Of a DNA stretch of 64,000 bases, positions 20,935 to 32,914 are shown one piece after another. A model generated the notes under the pieces. The model had not been told where the DNA came from and did not search any database. It saw only the letters and a list, made by a program, of their open reading frames with translations. The position numbers and the translations under genes are program-made. The DNA lies in the NCBI GenBank assembly GCA_028551475.1, contig CM052360.1, positions 23,692,682 through 23,756,681 on the forward strand. Reading direction: 5' to 3'. Position 1 is the stretch's first letter; the number at the start of each line of letters is the position of its first letter. Source of the stretch: Casuarina equisetifolia (lineage: Eukaryota; Streptophyta; Magnoliopsida; Fagales; Casuarinaceae).

Positions 20935-21555
20935 AACCACAGCTTTGTAGAAGTTAATCGAGAGCTCATAGTTATATAAAGGGTTAAGGAAAATTTGCGT
21001 AGTTCTTTCTTTTAGGAAAGTTTGTGCAGGAATATTGAACCCCACGATTACTAAGCCTAATGATGAAGCCTTATCGACTGAAGTGTCCATGTCCGACTGC
21101 CACAACAACGTCACGCTTCAGTGGTCTACGTGGCACGCCATGTCACAAGTAGTGCCACGTCAGCCCTCGAAGTCTCCTCCCTCGTGGATCCCAGCCACCA
21201 ACACCAAGAAATGGAATCTGATCGGAAACCGCAAAGAATCTGATAGGAAACTACAGGAAATCGTGGTTCAAGATTTCCTGATTCCCAGAAATGATTCTGA
21301 GACAAGATCGTCCTAAAATAGAAGATCAACTGGGCGAAAGTCATCAACAAACATTTGCCCAAATGAGATTTCTGAAAATATCTCACCAATAACTCAATTA
21401 GTTCATATTCTTGTAATTAATCGATTCTCAATCAAGATGTATTGTTTCCTTTTAAGTTTGTACAGATTTGCCTATAAATCTCGGGCTTGATGTAACCGAT
21501 TAATCATCGAGTTGAAAACAACTTTTCCTATTTTTGAGACTTGGGGAAAACTTGA
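20935..21555. other. unidentified insertion-like segment
   Basis: Homology to the other duplicon copies is interrupted here. The segment is less AT-rich than its flanks, with GTGGCACGCC and CCACGTCAGCCC, and ends in AT-rich sequence. No convincing terminal repeats, coding motif or target duplication was found. It could be a small non-autonomous element or an LTR piece. Confidence 0.3.
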
Positions 21556-22700
21556 TTTCATCAATAGTTTTTCTTATTATAATAAAAGTACAGACAATTT
21601 GACTATTATTAGAAAAATCAAGAATAACATAAATAATAAAATTGCATCAATCAAGGAAATGTGATATATAAATTATAATAAGTTTTTATAAGATTTTTAA
21701 AAATTTTTAAATGTATTTTTTGAACATTAATAATAATGTTATATTTTATTTAGTAATATATAATACTTGACATTTTATCAAAAAGATAAAAAGAAAAAAG
21801 AAAAAGAAAAGAGCATACTATGCTGTTGTTTTTACATTTCTTTTTACTAGATAAATTATATCGCATGAATTTTACTGTTTATTTATAATTGATTCCAAAC
21901 ATGTCTCAAGTAAAGTTGACATACATCTTACATGTGTACCAATAGGTCATTAACAATTAAAAATCAAATCTTTCACGTTCTTAGTGTTTCATACCTAACC
22001 AAGTTGAAATAAAAAGTAATCATTCGGGTAGACAAAAGAATTCACAATTTACTTTTGCTTATTTAGTTGATTACAACATTAGGATATGCTCTAAATTTTG
22101 TTTCATATTGAGATTTTTTAGAACCTTGTAAGGAAGCTAATTTCATAAAGAGTTTTTGACAATTAAAATATTGATTTATCGAGTAACTTTTACGTTTAAA
22201 GTTGTTTACAACCAAAAAAAAAAAAAAAAGTCAAGTTCAAATTTCTTAGAAACTTACTCAAATTTTCTCGAGTTACTCTTATTCTTTTGTTTTGGACAAA
22301 TTTTAGGGTGCTTTTTCAAGAGAAAACGTGTGCAAGTAGCTGAAAATAATAATCAGGTCTACTTTATCTGTGCACTCAGCGAGCCAACAATCAGTTAATT
22401 CATCACAGGACCATCAAGGTTAAGTAGTATTATATAATGGCACGTTTTAGGACATAAGTACAAATTTGACTAATGAACAAGGTCAATTAGGTTCTTATTT
22501 AAGCGACCAAAGTCCACAACTTTCAATTGGGCAGTGCAGGGGGAATCACTTTGTTGACGAAAACCACAAACACGAAGAAATATGATTTCTGGTAGGTCAA
22601 ATACGCAAACTGCCGTTCCATGAAGTTTCTCGTCATTCTACTTGCACTCATTTATTTTTCGGGTATATTTATATATCGAAAAGCAAAAACAAAAAAACAA
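21556..22700 (+). promoter_or_regulatory. duplicated upstream module and promoter of the unit B LRK10L pseudogene
   Basis: About 21830-22440 matches 38700-39330 and 59300-59710 (landmarks ATTCCAAACATG, GTGT.(A/C)CAATAGGTCAT, GAAATAAAA.GTAAT, ACAATTTACTTTT). About 22380-22490 has ATCACAGGACCA and AATTTGACTAATGAAC. CAAATACGCAAACTGCCGTT near 22600 is the promoter-proximal block shared with 7920. The divergent minus-strand ectodomain exon found in units A and C is absent. Confidence 0.5.
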
Positions 22701-22704
22701 AAGT

Positions 22705-25335
22705 ACCCTCCATTGTTCTTGTACTACCCCATGAAATCTGCAGTGCTAAGCATAGTCATCACTGTGCTCCTTCTTCCTGCGGTGACATCCGTAACATAAG
22801 CTATCCCTTTCGACTGAAAGACGATCCAAAAAGCTGCAGGAGTCCCAAGATACACAATTTCGTGTGAGGACAACCGTGCAGTGTTGCTCCTCTAAGGTGG
22901 AAAATACTACGTACGGCAAATCAATTACGATAACTACACAATCCGAGTGGTGGACCTAGGTATTCAGACCGACTACTTCCTCCGCCCTCGTTATTTTCTA
23001 AACCAGTATAATTTCAGTCATGGAGATTGGCCTTACAATCCGTATTACCCATATACCACATTAGCACCAAGAGAAAATGGGTCAGGGAGTGATTTCGAGC
23101 TGTCAAAGAGTGTGGTTTTCTTGATCTGTGAAAAGCCGGTGAATTCTCCATTGTATTGCCACATTCCTACTTCTTTTGATAATGGAGAGAACTCGTACAA
23201 CTCTTCTTTCTCCGGTTCGAAGGGGTACAGATATGTTCAAGTTGGCAGAATGAATGTAAGTGAAGTGCAGGACTTTTGCCAAGTAGAGGGAATATCTCTG
23301 ACATCTTGGCCGGGATATGATGGCCCAGATATTTCCTGTTCAGAACTCCGCAACGGATTGCAACATGGTTTTGAGCTTTCAAGGTCGAGAGTTGGTTGTA
23401 AATTTTGCAACAGCGACTGCTATTTCGATAAGTGGAATCATTATCATTGCGGTTTTCTAGGTAATAAGCAACCGCGAGTGCTAGTTCGATTAATTGCATT
23501 ATAGTGACTTTCTAATTCCAAGTTTGTAAAAGCTGATATTGTGGTTTTTTATTTTTTATTTTTTCTAATTGTTACAGTATTTCTCGAATCTCTGGCATCC
23601 CCAATTCGAGGTAAGCTTTCTCACGCAAAATATTGTTTGAAGGATAATATAGATGTGAAATAGATTTGATGAATTTTACCTGTAGTTATAGAGATGAAAG
23701 TTTAATGGAGAGCTTTGGCATTGGCTAGTCTTAAACTTTTAGTCATTGTTTGGATCTAAACAACAATGGGAAATATGCATATAAAGAAAAGAGTGTCAAA
23801 TTTCTTAACACTTAGATTCCTAAATTGAATGAAATGGAAATTCTTTTTTCGTTACCCGATTGTTTCAACTAATTACAAAGGATTACTAACCTAAGCATAT
23901 CTGCACATAATTTCCTACCAACCTAATAAACATCTCGATTAGCAATCTTAATACCAATATATTCATCCCAATAATAGCCAAAGCACATTGATAGTGCACA
24001 AAATTGGGCTAATCAAATTAAAATCCATACAAGTAATTTAAAATCATTCTAATGGTTCTTTATTTTTATGGAAAATTGGAAAATTATTTATTTTTTCAGT
24101 TGGATCATTCTTAGGGCCTATTGGTAAGAGATTCTTTCTTATTCAATATTCTTTAATGTTTTAAATAGTTCAATTTTATTATGATGTAACTATTTTTTCT
24201 AAACTATAAATATAGATATTAAAAGCAATGCAACAACATATTTCTTTTCTTCTAATTTGTCTTGAATTATCCTTCCCAGTTGATTATCATGTACTAATAA
24301 CGATACTAGGGGCACCATTGGTGATAGCATTTTTGGTTCACAAATGGCGTAGGAGGCATTTGTCTATGTATGATGTTATTGAAAACTATCTTCAAACCCA
24401 CAACAACCTCCTACCAATAAGGAACACATACTCTGAAATTAAGAAAATGACTAAAAATTTCAAGGAAAAATTAGGTGAAGGAGGCTATGGCATAGAATAC
24501 AAAGGAACACTACAAAGTGGCCAACTTGTGGCAATAAAGATGTTGGACAAGTCTAAAGGTAATGGGCAAGAATTCATAAATGAAGTTGCAACAGTGGAAA
24601 GGATCCATCATGTTAATGTAGTGTAGCTCGTTGGCTTTTTTACTAAAAGATCAAAAAGAGGTCTTATATATGAATTCATGCCTAATGGGTCTTTGAATAA
24701 GCACTTTTTTTTTATCAGAAGGGAGCACTTTCCTATGCTACAAAAGAATATATGATATTGCTCTAGGAGTGGCTCATGGGATTAGCTATTTACATCGAGG
24801 ATGTGACATGCAAATTTTGCATTTTGACATCAAGCCTCACAACATTCTCCTTGATGAGAATTTCATACCTAAAGTTTCTGATTTTGGTTTGGCAAAACAG
24901 TTTCCAGTAGAAAATAGCATTGTATCTTTGACTGCAACAAAAGGAACCATAGGATATATGGCACCAGAGTTATTTTACAAAAACATTAGAGGTATCTTAT
25001 ATAAAGTTGATGTTTGTAGCTTTGGAATGTTATTAATGGAAATGGCAAGTAGAAGAAAAAATGTAAATGCATTTACTGAGCATTTAAGCCAAATTTACTT
25101 CCCAACCTAGGTTTATGCCCAATTGCACCAAGGAAAAAACATAGAAATGGAGGAATTTGATGAAGAGGAAAATAAATTAGTTAGGAAGATGGTCATAGTT
25201 GCATTATGGTGCATCCAAATGAAGCTTAGTGAGCACCTCCCAAGCCTTCTTTATAATCACTAGAGAGCCCCATAATTAAATTTGAAAAAAATTCTCATCA
25301 AATTAGCTTATCATATCAACTCAAAGAATCAAGTA
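22705..25335 (+). pseudogene. LRK10L receptor-kinase pseudogene (unit B)
   Basis: A full-length relative of the gene at 8091-11096 with the same four-exon plan: exon 1 to 23460, micro-exons 23578-23610 and 24100-24123, kinase exon from 24280. The start codon and about 40 bases of signal peptide are lost; homology starts inside the signal peptide (VL.HEICSAK). Further lesions: frameshift near 22840, TAA near 22893, a TAG replacing the codon before LVGF near 24627, a T-run frameshift near 24705, a Trp-to-TAG change near 25109, and about 60 bp lost near 25240. The P-loop reads [12 protein letters not shown], changing the usual Thr-Val; [11 protein letters not shown] and APE remain. Splice sites are still good, so decay is recent. 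Confidence 0.88.
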
Positions 25336-25875
25336 AGTAACTCTTTTTTTAAATGCAATTATAGTTCTTATAGTAGTTAGATGACTAACTAGTTTTCTCA
25401 TTTACATCCAATAATGAGTTGTGTGAATGTTAGAAAAAATCTACTTTTATCTTCCTTTATCTTCATAATAAAATAATAGTTGAACTTAGTGAATATATTT
25501 TAATATTTAAGTAGAATGATGATGAACTATAATATTTGGGTAAAAATTCCTTTAGGAGTAACAAAATATTATGCATACAATACAATCATTTAATGGACAA
25601 ATAATCTAATTTTCTATGAAGTTAATAATCTTATGTGATTGATTAGATTTTAAAGATTCAACTCATTTAATGAATTAACTTTAGTTGCTAATTAACGAGC
25701 CAAAATCAATTCAAGTTTCAATTGAGAAAAAAAAATAATTTATAATTTTGTCCAAATATTTTGTTGCACAACCAAATAACGCACACCATAATAACATGAA
25801 ATTAGTCTATCAACATCAAAACATAATAGTTTTTTTTTTCATTGGAATCAATTATCATAATTTACAATTATTTCC
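25336..25875. other. 3' flank duplicated between units
   Basis: No gene seen; homologous to 46890-47500 and 11100-11640. AT-rich, presumably the 3' UTR region between convergent genes. Confidence 0.5.
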
Positions 25876-28800
25876 ATGACCAACAATATTTTATTTAACA
25901 ATTCAATATACCATACCAAACGCCCCATTACCAAGGAAAAGAGTGGATTGGACATGAACAATCTACAAGCAATTAGTACCTTTAGAAATAGCAAGTCATT
26001 TTTATATATAAGGTATTTGAATTTAAATCAACAACCTAATCTGGTTTATTCACTTTCAAGGTCCTCATCATTTCCAAATGTAAGAACAGAGAAATCAAAT
26101 GCCATTGCCTTGAATTAACTTTCTGTATTTGACAATGCAGTGGTTGAGACGACTCCAACAACAGCATCACTTTTATGCTTGTTTCCAACATGAATATGTT
26201 ATGAGTTAGTGTTTGTCTAAGATATATGTACAATCTCATTAGTTACACCAGCTATCTGATCTACACTTGTGTTAGTCTCAGAATTGGAGGTATCATTGAC
26301 AGTTCCCCCTGTAGCAGCACACTTCAACGCATAATGCAACAGCAAAGTCCAACAGTAAACCAGTAAGATCCAACAGGATTTTAATTAATAGTATAATATG
26401 GGTAATGGCTACACTATGATCAGAGTTGGTGGGGTACTGTCAAAGGGCTGTTGTTGTCACATTGGCAGAGAAACGCGGTGGCTTCACCCCTGTTAAAACA
26501 GAGGAGGTGTTCGTTGGGATAGCGGAAATGTCTCAATCGGGGGTCGGGCGGTAGGCAGTGTTATTCTGGGTGATGTGTGGGGGAGTCTATGCAAGTAATT
26601 TGATTTGCATTTGTCTTAGTCTCAGAACTGGAGGAGGTATTAGTGATAGTTCCTCTTGCTGTAGAAGCTGTTTCTGCTTCCCTGCCCTTCGAAGAATTGA
26701 TTTCCTTTGCCTCACTATCTAAGGAAACATCATCTTTTTCTTGAGCTTTTGAGTCTTTGTTTTAAGTTGACATATATCCGCCCCCATTAACTTGTGCTAG
26801 AGTGATGGCCAAACGTTCATCTATTTTCCAGGCGGCATTTTCAGGCATTACGTGTGGTAGGAATCATGTTGTTTATAATCTACTAGCAAAACCTCGACTT
26901 GAAATCCTAGCGGAGGCAGTTGCCTCTAGAGAAAGCACATAACGGAAGAAATGAAGGCTTTGTACCATCACCAAATTTCCACGAAAGCTAAGAAAATGGT
27001 AAATAGTGCTACATTGTCTTTTGAAGAACATTATTTTAAATGCAAGGATAGTGTTTTGATTTCACCTTGTCAAAGCCATTAGTATTGTTAGCATTCAAGA
27101 GTATTCTATAAGCTGTACTCTTCACGTTTAAAGGCTAAAAATCAAAGAATAAGATTCAAACTTAGTTTCAAGTTTTAAAAGCATAAGAAGAGAGTAATTT
27201 ATTGGAGATCAATTTGAGTTAGAGACAACCAGAAATCTCCTTGACAGTCATGAAAATGGACACTATGAAATCCCCAACCAATTTTGGTAGACCTGGCTTC
27301 CCGGCGAGGGAAAGACCATAACCTTTTCTTGGGTTTTGGCTGCAAAATATAATACAGGTTGACGAAATCCCATGTTTGTAAAAGATACTTCATAGCCCCA
27401 AAAGACAAATGAAATATCATTAAGATCTCTAGCCATTTGCTATCAGAAGAACAAACAAACCTACCAAATGACCTTGGTTCTTGGGTTATTTTTAGTGGAG
27501 AAGAGAAAACATGAATTAGAAAAGCATCAATGCAAAACTACATGGTAAGCACTAACAAAGTATCAAGCATAATCATAACATAAGCATAAGCATTGGAAGA
27601 GCACAATGATGTTTCATTCTTTAAAAGTTTTCAAGCTATATAGTGCTTCAAAGACAAAAAGGGAGATAAAAAAAAAAGGACTAGAAATGCAATCTCTATT
27701 TCCAAAAACTACCATCACCGTAATTAACCTTTAAGTCTTAAGCGATAACAATGCCTTTTTTGAAGAAACCATACCATGGAAAGACATTATTAGCTGTAAA
27801 AAAAAATTATAAATTTGATAAGAGGGAGCATCGAATAGAAGAAATCCTCATATTTTATCCCTTAAATGTAGCAAATTCAAGCCCCAACAACACTATTTCA
27901 GTTTAAACAAATAAGTGATACAAATTGCCAAGTTAAGCCACAAGATTGCTTGAAAAAAATTCTTTGTACACTAAACAAGTAGCAAACAAGCATATAATAT
28001 TTAACGGCAACCAAAGACGTTACTTTCTACCATGCAAAAGCTCATCTCCATAAAACAATAGAATCATAATCCCAAAATGTTTAGTCAAAGAAGAAGTTAT
28101 CAAGAGATCACAAAATGAGAGGTCCAGCCATAGTACAACTCAGAATAGCACAAACAACAATGGCTAAATGAAAAGGAACGAGAAAATGACAATCCTAGAG
28201 CCAATAGCTTCAAAAATATGGTAGATAAAGAAAGGCAATTAGTTGAATCCACATACGCATAAAATGACATATCAAATCTAGAATTGACTACTTACAAATG
28301 CAAAATGCCAAGAACTCATTACTCCACTCTCTAGATGCACTAACATGAAAGGGTAGCCAAAGAAATCTCATTACTACATTTCAAGCATTATGCTAATATC
28401 AAACATGCCAAATCTCCATACCATATGATCTAAAATGTCAAACATGCCAAATCTCCATACCATATAATATAAAATAAAGAGAAAACAAACAAGCCTGGAA
28501 TCTACTATGGCATCCCACTCCAAAAGCCAATGCATGTCTCATTCTTTCCCCTCCTTTTGCAATGACTAGAAGTGGTGGATTAACATTTAGCTCGATGTGC
28601 TTGAACTTCCAGACCGGTTTTTGCATTGTTATTGGTTTTGCAATAACCACAAACCTTTTAGTGGCCTTTTCTAACTTCTTTTATTTCCTTTTGTGGACAT
28701 TCTCATATTTCTCATTTTGCATCATATTGGCTTTTTTTACACTATTTGATGTCTCACCCACCCCAAATTATGCCTTATTGTGTGAGATCAATAGTAGGAT

Positions 28801-29110
28801 TCAACTGTGTATCTTCTTTGTTGAAATTTATTAAAGGCGTCATGATTACCTTTGATTTTACTCTCACTTTTCAGTTCAAGCAATTAGGAACTATAAATTA
28901 ATTCCAACAAACAACAAATGCAATAATCCAGCATTACACTTCCAAAAACTAATCCATCAGCACACACCCAACGATAATCCAAACAATAGTTCAACATCAA
29001 ATCCAGCAGCACACTCCAACGCATAATGCGGCAGCAAACTTCAATAGTAATCCAATAAGAATTCAACAAAATTTGAATTTATAGCACAACACAGGTAATT
29101 GCCACCTTAT
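25876..29110 (-). pseudogene. PTEN2-like pseudogene (unit B), rearranged
   Basis: Minus-strand PTEN2 pieces include the C2 segment near 27230-27330 (VHFHDCQGDF in one frame, Lys-Pro-Gly-Leu in another) and tail exon pieces near 26600-26880. Between about 26310 and 26595 an extra GC-richer block sits inside the tail exon; it matches the leader block at 15074-15298. The tail-exon sequence on its two sides is repeated (26265-26310 and 26605-26670, both with TTAGTCTCAGAA.TGGAGG). This looks like the junction of two PTEN2 copies. Sequence from about 28500 to 29100 matches 14380-15050. Multiple stops and frame changes rule out function. Confidence 0.6.
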
Positions 29111-29653
29111 AATCACAGTTGGTGGAGTGCAGTCAATTGATACCTTAATCATATTGGATCAAAATGATTAATGTTTTTGAAAACATGTAATTGCCTCAGG
29201 AGTTTAGAGAATCAGAAAAGTGAGATCAACTCCCCCATACCGAGGAGCATTCCGTGAATGTGACACCATAAATGTATGCTTTATTTTTTGGGCCAAACGG
29301 TAACATTCAGAAGTCACTGGATTTTTCAATTTAATGCTCTTCAAGCCTAGCTTTCGAAGAAGACGAATGTTATTCAGTGGATTTGGGTTTTAGGCCTCCT
29401 TTTGTGCTTCAGGATCTGTCGAAGAAGAAGGAATGGCACGATCGGTAACTCGTATGACTCTGTGGGGTAAAGAGGTAACAGGGTAAAGAGGTTTCTCTGT
29501 GTCTCAAAAAAAAATTCCTGGACGTGGCAAAATATCTGCCAGATCAACAGGTCCAGGAATTCATGGCTTAAAGTGCATGTTGTGGGTTCGAAAACGGCAA
29601 GGCTTTGTACTCAAAGCGCGCAACTAATTAATCTTAATACAAAACTCACGGAT
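29111..29653. other. spacer left of the complete gypsy element
   Basis: No gene recognised. The flank continues on the other side of the element at 38564 (GATTAAGCCAGGAAAACTCC), so the pre-insertion site can be read across the CGGAT duplication. Confidence 0.5.
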
Positions 29654-31149
29654 TGTTCGGTGAATTTTAAATACAAGTGAACATGTCGAACAAGTAATAT
29701 AATGATAAGAAAAGTATTGGGTAAATTTTAAATACAAGTGAACATGTCGAACAAGTAATATAATGATAAGAAAAGTATCGTTCCACGAAGATTGGTGAAT
29801 ACTAAACTAATTAAATACTAATGATGAATAAATCCTAAAATTTATCTAGCAAATCAAAATATTGTTGATGATGAATTAAAATTTAAAACTTTCAAAACGA
29901 AAACTCAAGACTAATTAAAATTGAATCCAAGTAAGAAAAATCAAGATGAGAAACATGTTAGAGCTTCTGATTTCACCATAACTACTAGATATGAATTTTT
30001 ATAGTTTATGCCTACAAGAATGATATTACCCATGTGATGGTGGAACTTCCTAATTTATTTACTATCCTATGTCTAGGTATAGCAAACCTATTTAGTTCAT
30101 TAATTTACTATATCTCTATATGTGAATTGAAACAAACCAAATGCATTAGGATTTGTGAATATTCCTGGTTTACAATAAATCTTTCGATCATCTTATCACC
30201 AAAAGCCACACAAATAACATGGTATATGTCTATCCACATTTAATTTATGGTTATATATTATAAGAAGCAATTGCATATTATTACCTCTCAGTTTCAAATA
30301 TGCACATCAAATCATTCAAGTGGTGGCCAATCACTTAAAAGCATTAAGCATAATAATATATAACTCACATAAATAAAATATCTTGCAAAACATAAAAACT
30401 TATAAATTCACATCATCATAGTTAGGCTACATATTCGCTCTAACAAAAGAAATTTAGAACATAATGAAATAACAAACCAAAGCAATAGTAGAAATTAAGC
30501 AAAACATCTTAAATAGAAAAACAGGAAAGTTGTCACCACACTGTCTTCTCTTTAAGAATTCCTCACAGAATTCCTACAATTCAAGAATGATAAAAAGTAG
30601 AGGGAAGCTTTCGCGCCTCTATTTCTCTTTTTCTTTCTTGGTTTTCTCTTTCTTCTCTCACTTTTTCTCTCTTCCTTGGTTGATTTCGGCGGCAACACAC
30701 GGCTTCTTCTTCTTTTCTCTCTCTTCTCTCTCTTCTCTCTCCTATTCTCCTCTACCCTTGTGTGGCGCCTTCTCCTCCCCCTTTAATTCACGTTTCTTTG
30801 CCTTTTTATTCTATCTTGGGATGCGTGCCCTAAGATTCTCCCTTAATAATTCACTTTTTTGCCCCTTTTCCTTTATTTCCTTTCTTGTCCTTTTTTGTCC
30901 TTTTCCTCCTCTTTTGCTGCTTTACACGTTGCCTCCTCTTTTCTTCTTTTGACTTCTTTTTCTTTCCTTGTCTTCTTCACGTGCCTTTTTGTAACTTTCT
31001 CTTCCTTTATTTCTTTTGCTCTTTTGGGGTTTGCTACATAAATAACACCAGTTTACATAAATATATCAAAACTTAAATATTATCTTATAAAACTTGTATT
31101 ATTTATATCCTAAAATAGTCAAAATAACTCTATAAAAATAGAGTTATCA
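29654..31149 (-). repeat. 3' LTR of the complete gypsy element
   Basis: TG...CA ends. It is about 60 bp longer than its partner because of a tandem duplication of about 60 bp near 29658-29780 (AATTTTAAATACAAGTGAAC occurs twice). Confidence 0.93.
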
Positions 31150-31162
31150 AAACCCCCAAACT
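31150..31162 (-). other. polypurine tract
   Basis: On the minus strand AAGTTTGGGGGTTT lies immediately before the 3' LTR start TGATAAC, the expected place for the plus-strand primer. Confidence 0.8.
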
Positions 31163-32914
31163 TGACATTTTGCTAGTCCTCGAGCAAAAGTAAGAGATAA
31201 TAGTTTCAAACAACACCCTTTCTTGAAATTCACTCAAAATTGCTCAACTTAACAATTCAAAGAAAAAAATATAGCTTTCATGCAAATACAACAATTGTTC
31301 ATAAGATAAGATAGACTCTTAACTATGTTGACCATGTTCGTATGTGTGAGTGTGAGTCTTTATCTTTTCAACTATATGCACTCTAAATAGATCCACATTA
31401 ATATACAATCTCTCAAAATCTTTAACCAAACCTCATAGGTTTGCTTTTCATTCCTGTCTCCACTAATGTAGGCCAATCATCTAACAAAGAATCAATAGGA
31501 CTTTTATAAGCTTGTAATGTAAGGCTAGGCTAGGGGTAAGATGAAAGTTATTTAGGCTAAATTCACCCATGAACACATTGCTTTCTAGGATCTAATTTAA
31601 GCTTTTGTCACTTCCTTTCTTTGCTTTCTTCTTCTTCTTCTTTTTTTTTTTTTTTTTTTTTTTGCAAATGATCTTTCTATCACAAATTCTCTCATTTATT
31701 TCTTCCCAAAGATACTTGATTTCACTTGGATTTCGACACTCACAAAAGTCACAATCATGCTTGCAATCATAAAGCAAGTAGTAGGACTAGAAATGTAATC
31801 ATTATAATCTTATCTTGTTGATGACATCCAACTACTGTGCAAAAGTCAATTTCTAAACCTTTAGTTGCTTGAATTTGACAATAAGCAATAAGAGAATTCC
31901 ATTCTTAGACAAATGTTGCATTTCCTTTTTTTTTTTTTTTTGCTTTCACAAAAGCAACATATTATGCTACATAATCATTGCAATTAATATCCTTCCCATA
32001 TAACATCCTTCCCCTCGACTTCTCTTTCACTCAAAATCAACATGTTCAAGGGTGCGGGACGAAAAGATAATTTATCAAAGGCTCAAAGGTATATATATGT
32101 GGGTGTCAAAATAAAAAAATGGATATAAATCAAGGCTCAGCGGGGTGACTGGTGATAAATAAATAAGGTTGGCTTGAAAGGCTCAAACGATCCAAAGAAT
32201 GGCCTAAATCATTTTCTCAATTAGATGCAGCCTAGGATTTCGCCTCAAGAGAAAATTAAACAAATTCTAAGATTCAGGTGAGATTTAAGAAAATCACATA
32301 CTTCACATGAATGTTCTCTAGAGATACACACAATTTAAAAAATGAAGGACTTTTAGTGCTTAATAAATGAATCAACATAATCAGAATCACACTTAACTCA
32401 CATCACAATTGTAGGTTTGAACAGAATCTACATCTTCCTAAGAATCGCTAAGAATTCAAAACAAAGGGTTTAATCATGACATGAGAAAAATTCAATTAGA
32501 TTTAGTAAGAAAAGATTTATTTTCCCACCCCCAAACTTGAATGGAGCATTGTCCTCAATGTAAAAAGAAATAAAGCAAAAATAAAGGTAAAATAGGAATG
32601 AGAAAACTCCCCTGATTGTAGGTGATAGCCATAGAAAGCTTTGAGGAGATGGTGGTGACAAAATTTTCAACAAAAGAACCAATAAAATGCTTGGGTTGCC
32701 TCCCAAGAAGCGCTTGCTTTATAGTTTTCAGCCAAACTATCTTCAATGTTGCTACTCAAGGAGGAAGAAGATCAATGGTAGTCTTCTGCATATTGACTCC
32801 CTCAAAGTAGGGCTTCAAACGCTGACCATTCACCTTAAACGTGCCTTGGGTGTCATTTGCAACTTCTATTGCTCCATATAGGAATACCTTAGTGACTATG
32901 AAAGGGCCAGACCA
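31163..32914 (-). other. 3' non-coding region of the gypsy element
   Basis: Lies between pol and the polypurine tract. Reading on past the TGA at 32915 the pol frame continues with WSGPF-type sequence, then degenerates. Contains a CTT-rich run with a long T-stretch (about 31622-31665) and another T-run (31926-31941). A second purine-rich GTTTGGGGGTGGG lies near 32523-32540. The region matches 18903-20440 of the old relic. Confidence 0.7.

Noticed and set aside
28562-28834. 90-codon plus-strand hydrophobic frame
   Set aside because: Antisense to the PTEN2-like pseudogene intron region and not conserved at 14540-14820.
30530-31076. Open frames of 60-140 codons, Ser/Phe/Leu-rich, with near-identical partners at 37939-38485
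   Set aside because: They lie in the pyrimidine-rich part of the two gypsy LTRs; similarity is due to LTR identity and the composition is low-complexity.
31622-31777. 61-codon frame ending in poly-lysine
   Set aside because: Produced by a T-run in the gypsy 3' non-coding region.
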